64,000 bases of DNA from [Phialemoniopsis] sp. UDSM-2020 (taxonomy: Eukaryota > Ascomycota > Sordariomycetes > Thyridiales > Thyridiaceae). Shown piece by piece: positions 63,637 through 64,000 of the stretch. The notes below the pieces were generated by a model. It was not told where the DNA came from and did no database searches. It saw nothing but the letters and a program-made list of their open reading frames with translations. The stretch is from NCBI GenBank assembly GCA_018873225.1, contig JAEILZ010000001.1, positions 3,782,001 through 3,846,000 of the forward strand, given 5' to 3'. Made by a program: the position numbers and the translations under genes. Position 1 is the first letter of the stretch. Every line of letters starts with the position of its first letter.

Positions 63637-64000
63637 CTTTGCTGTGAGTATGAGGTTGTCAGGGACGTAGACGGATTTCGCTGGTGTTTCTGAATCCTCG
63701 GTATCGTAAAAGAGAGTAGGAACTCAACCAAGTGCACTTGCAACAGGCTGGTTTAATAATGATGACGAAAAGTCTAGCAAAATGCCTTCCGTTCCTGCGC
63801 TTTATAATTTCTCGAGCTGGCGAATCTACAGAGTCGAAAGAGGGAAAAAATTGACACGGCGCATTGAGAAAGAACGGCCAAGACTTCGATTTCTAAAGGG
63901 TTGATTTCCAATCACTTCATGCACACACACCAAAAGAACGATACCGGACTGCAAGACGACGGTCCTCGAGCCCGCATTGTCTGTTCGGCAATTACTTGGC
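63637..64000. other. Promoter of the OYE gene, right edge of window
   Basis: Upstream region of the minus-strand OYE gene. No other feature seen before the window ends. Confidence 0.5.

Overview
The window is nuclear DNA of a filamentous ascomycete, most likely a Sordariomycete. The evidence is the gene density (28 protein genes in 64 kb), short introns of mostly 50-80 nt with GT...CTAAC/CTGAC...AG signals, C/G-biased third codon positions, CT-rich leaders, and fungal-type orthologues (fused ADE2, SSR4, verprolin, fungal CHORD-CS protein). I see no tRNA, rRNA, transposon, CRISPR array or bacterial-type operon. Gene models were built by hand from reading frames and splice signals. Every multi-exon model given here closes in frame. 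One intron, in the GH15 gene, needs a GC donor.

Layout, left to right. 0.8-8.6 kb: secreted GH18 chitinase, small DUF202 membrane protein, ADE2 (purine synthesis), and a GPI-anchored repeat-rich wall protein on the minus strand. 10.3-15.2 kb: SWI/SNF-RSC subunit Ssr4 and 6-phosphogluconate dehydrogenase, both minus. 17.5-25.1 kb: RBM42-like RNA-binding protein, a SLC35C2/triose-phosphate-type transporter, and an intracellular GH15 hydrolase. 25.4-28.6 kb: two TFIID subunits, TAF3 and TAF7, head to head. 28.9-32.6 kb: mitochondrial ribosomal protein mL54, a complex I subunit of the NDUFB10 type, and a nucleolin/Nsr1-like protein. 35.0-36.5 kb: a single-pass membrane protein with features of BNIP3/NIX mitophagy receptors. 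37.0-42.5 kb: verprolin (actin regulation), a mitochondrial protein of unknown function, and a four-TM protein. 43.0-49.4 kb: CHORD-CS co-chaperone, glutaredoxin-like protein, HpcH/HpaI aldolase, LSM8, and nucleoside hydrolase. 51.1-63.6 kb: two fungal proteins of unknown function, pyroglutamyl-peptidase I, an unknown nuclear-looking protein, and an Old Yellow Enzyme of the YqjM class.

Most genes are housekeeping and not functionally clustered; their order looks like ordinary ascomycete synteny. The item most worth follow-up is the protein at 35051-36469. It combines an N-terminal WVEI motif with a near-C-terminal membrane segment ending in a G-x-G...Y-V-I-G-R pattern, and an in-frame 60-nt intron directly abuts the WVEI motif. 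Other points of interest are the TAF3/TAF7 divergent pair, a probable GC-AG intron in the GH15 gene, a consensus TGACTCA site upstream of ADE2, a 12-bp E-box palindrome upstream of SSR4, and the degenerate L-x-P-L-P-G repeats of the GPI protein.
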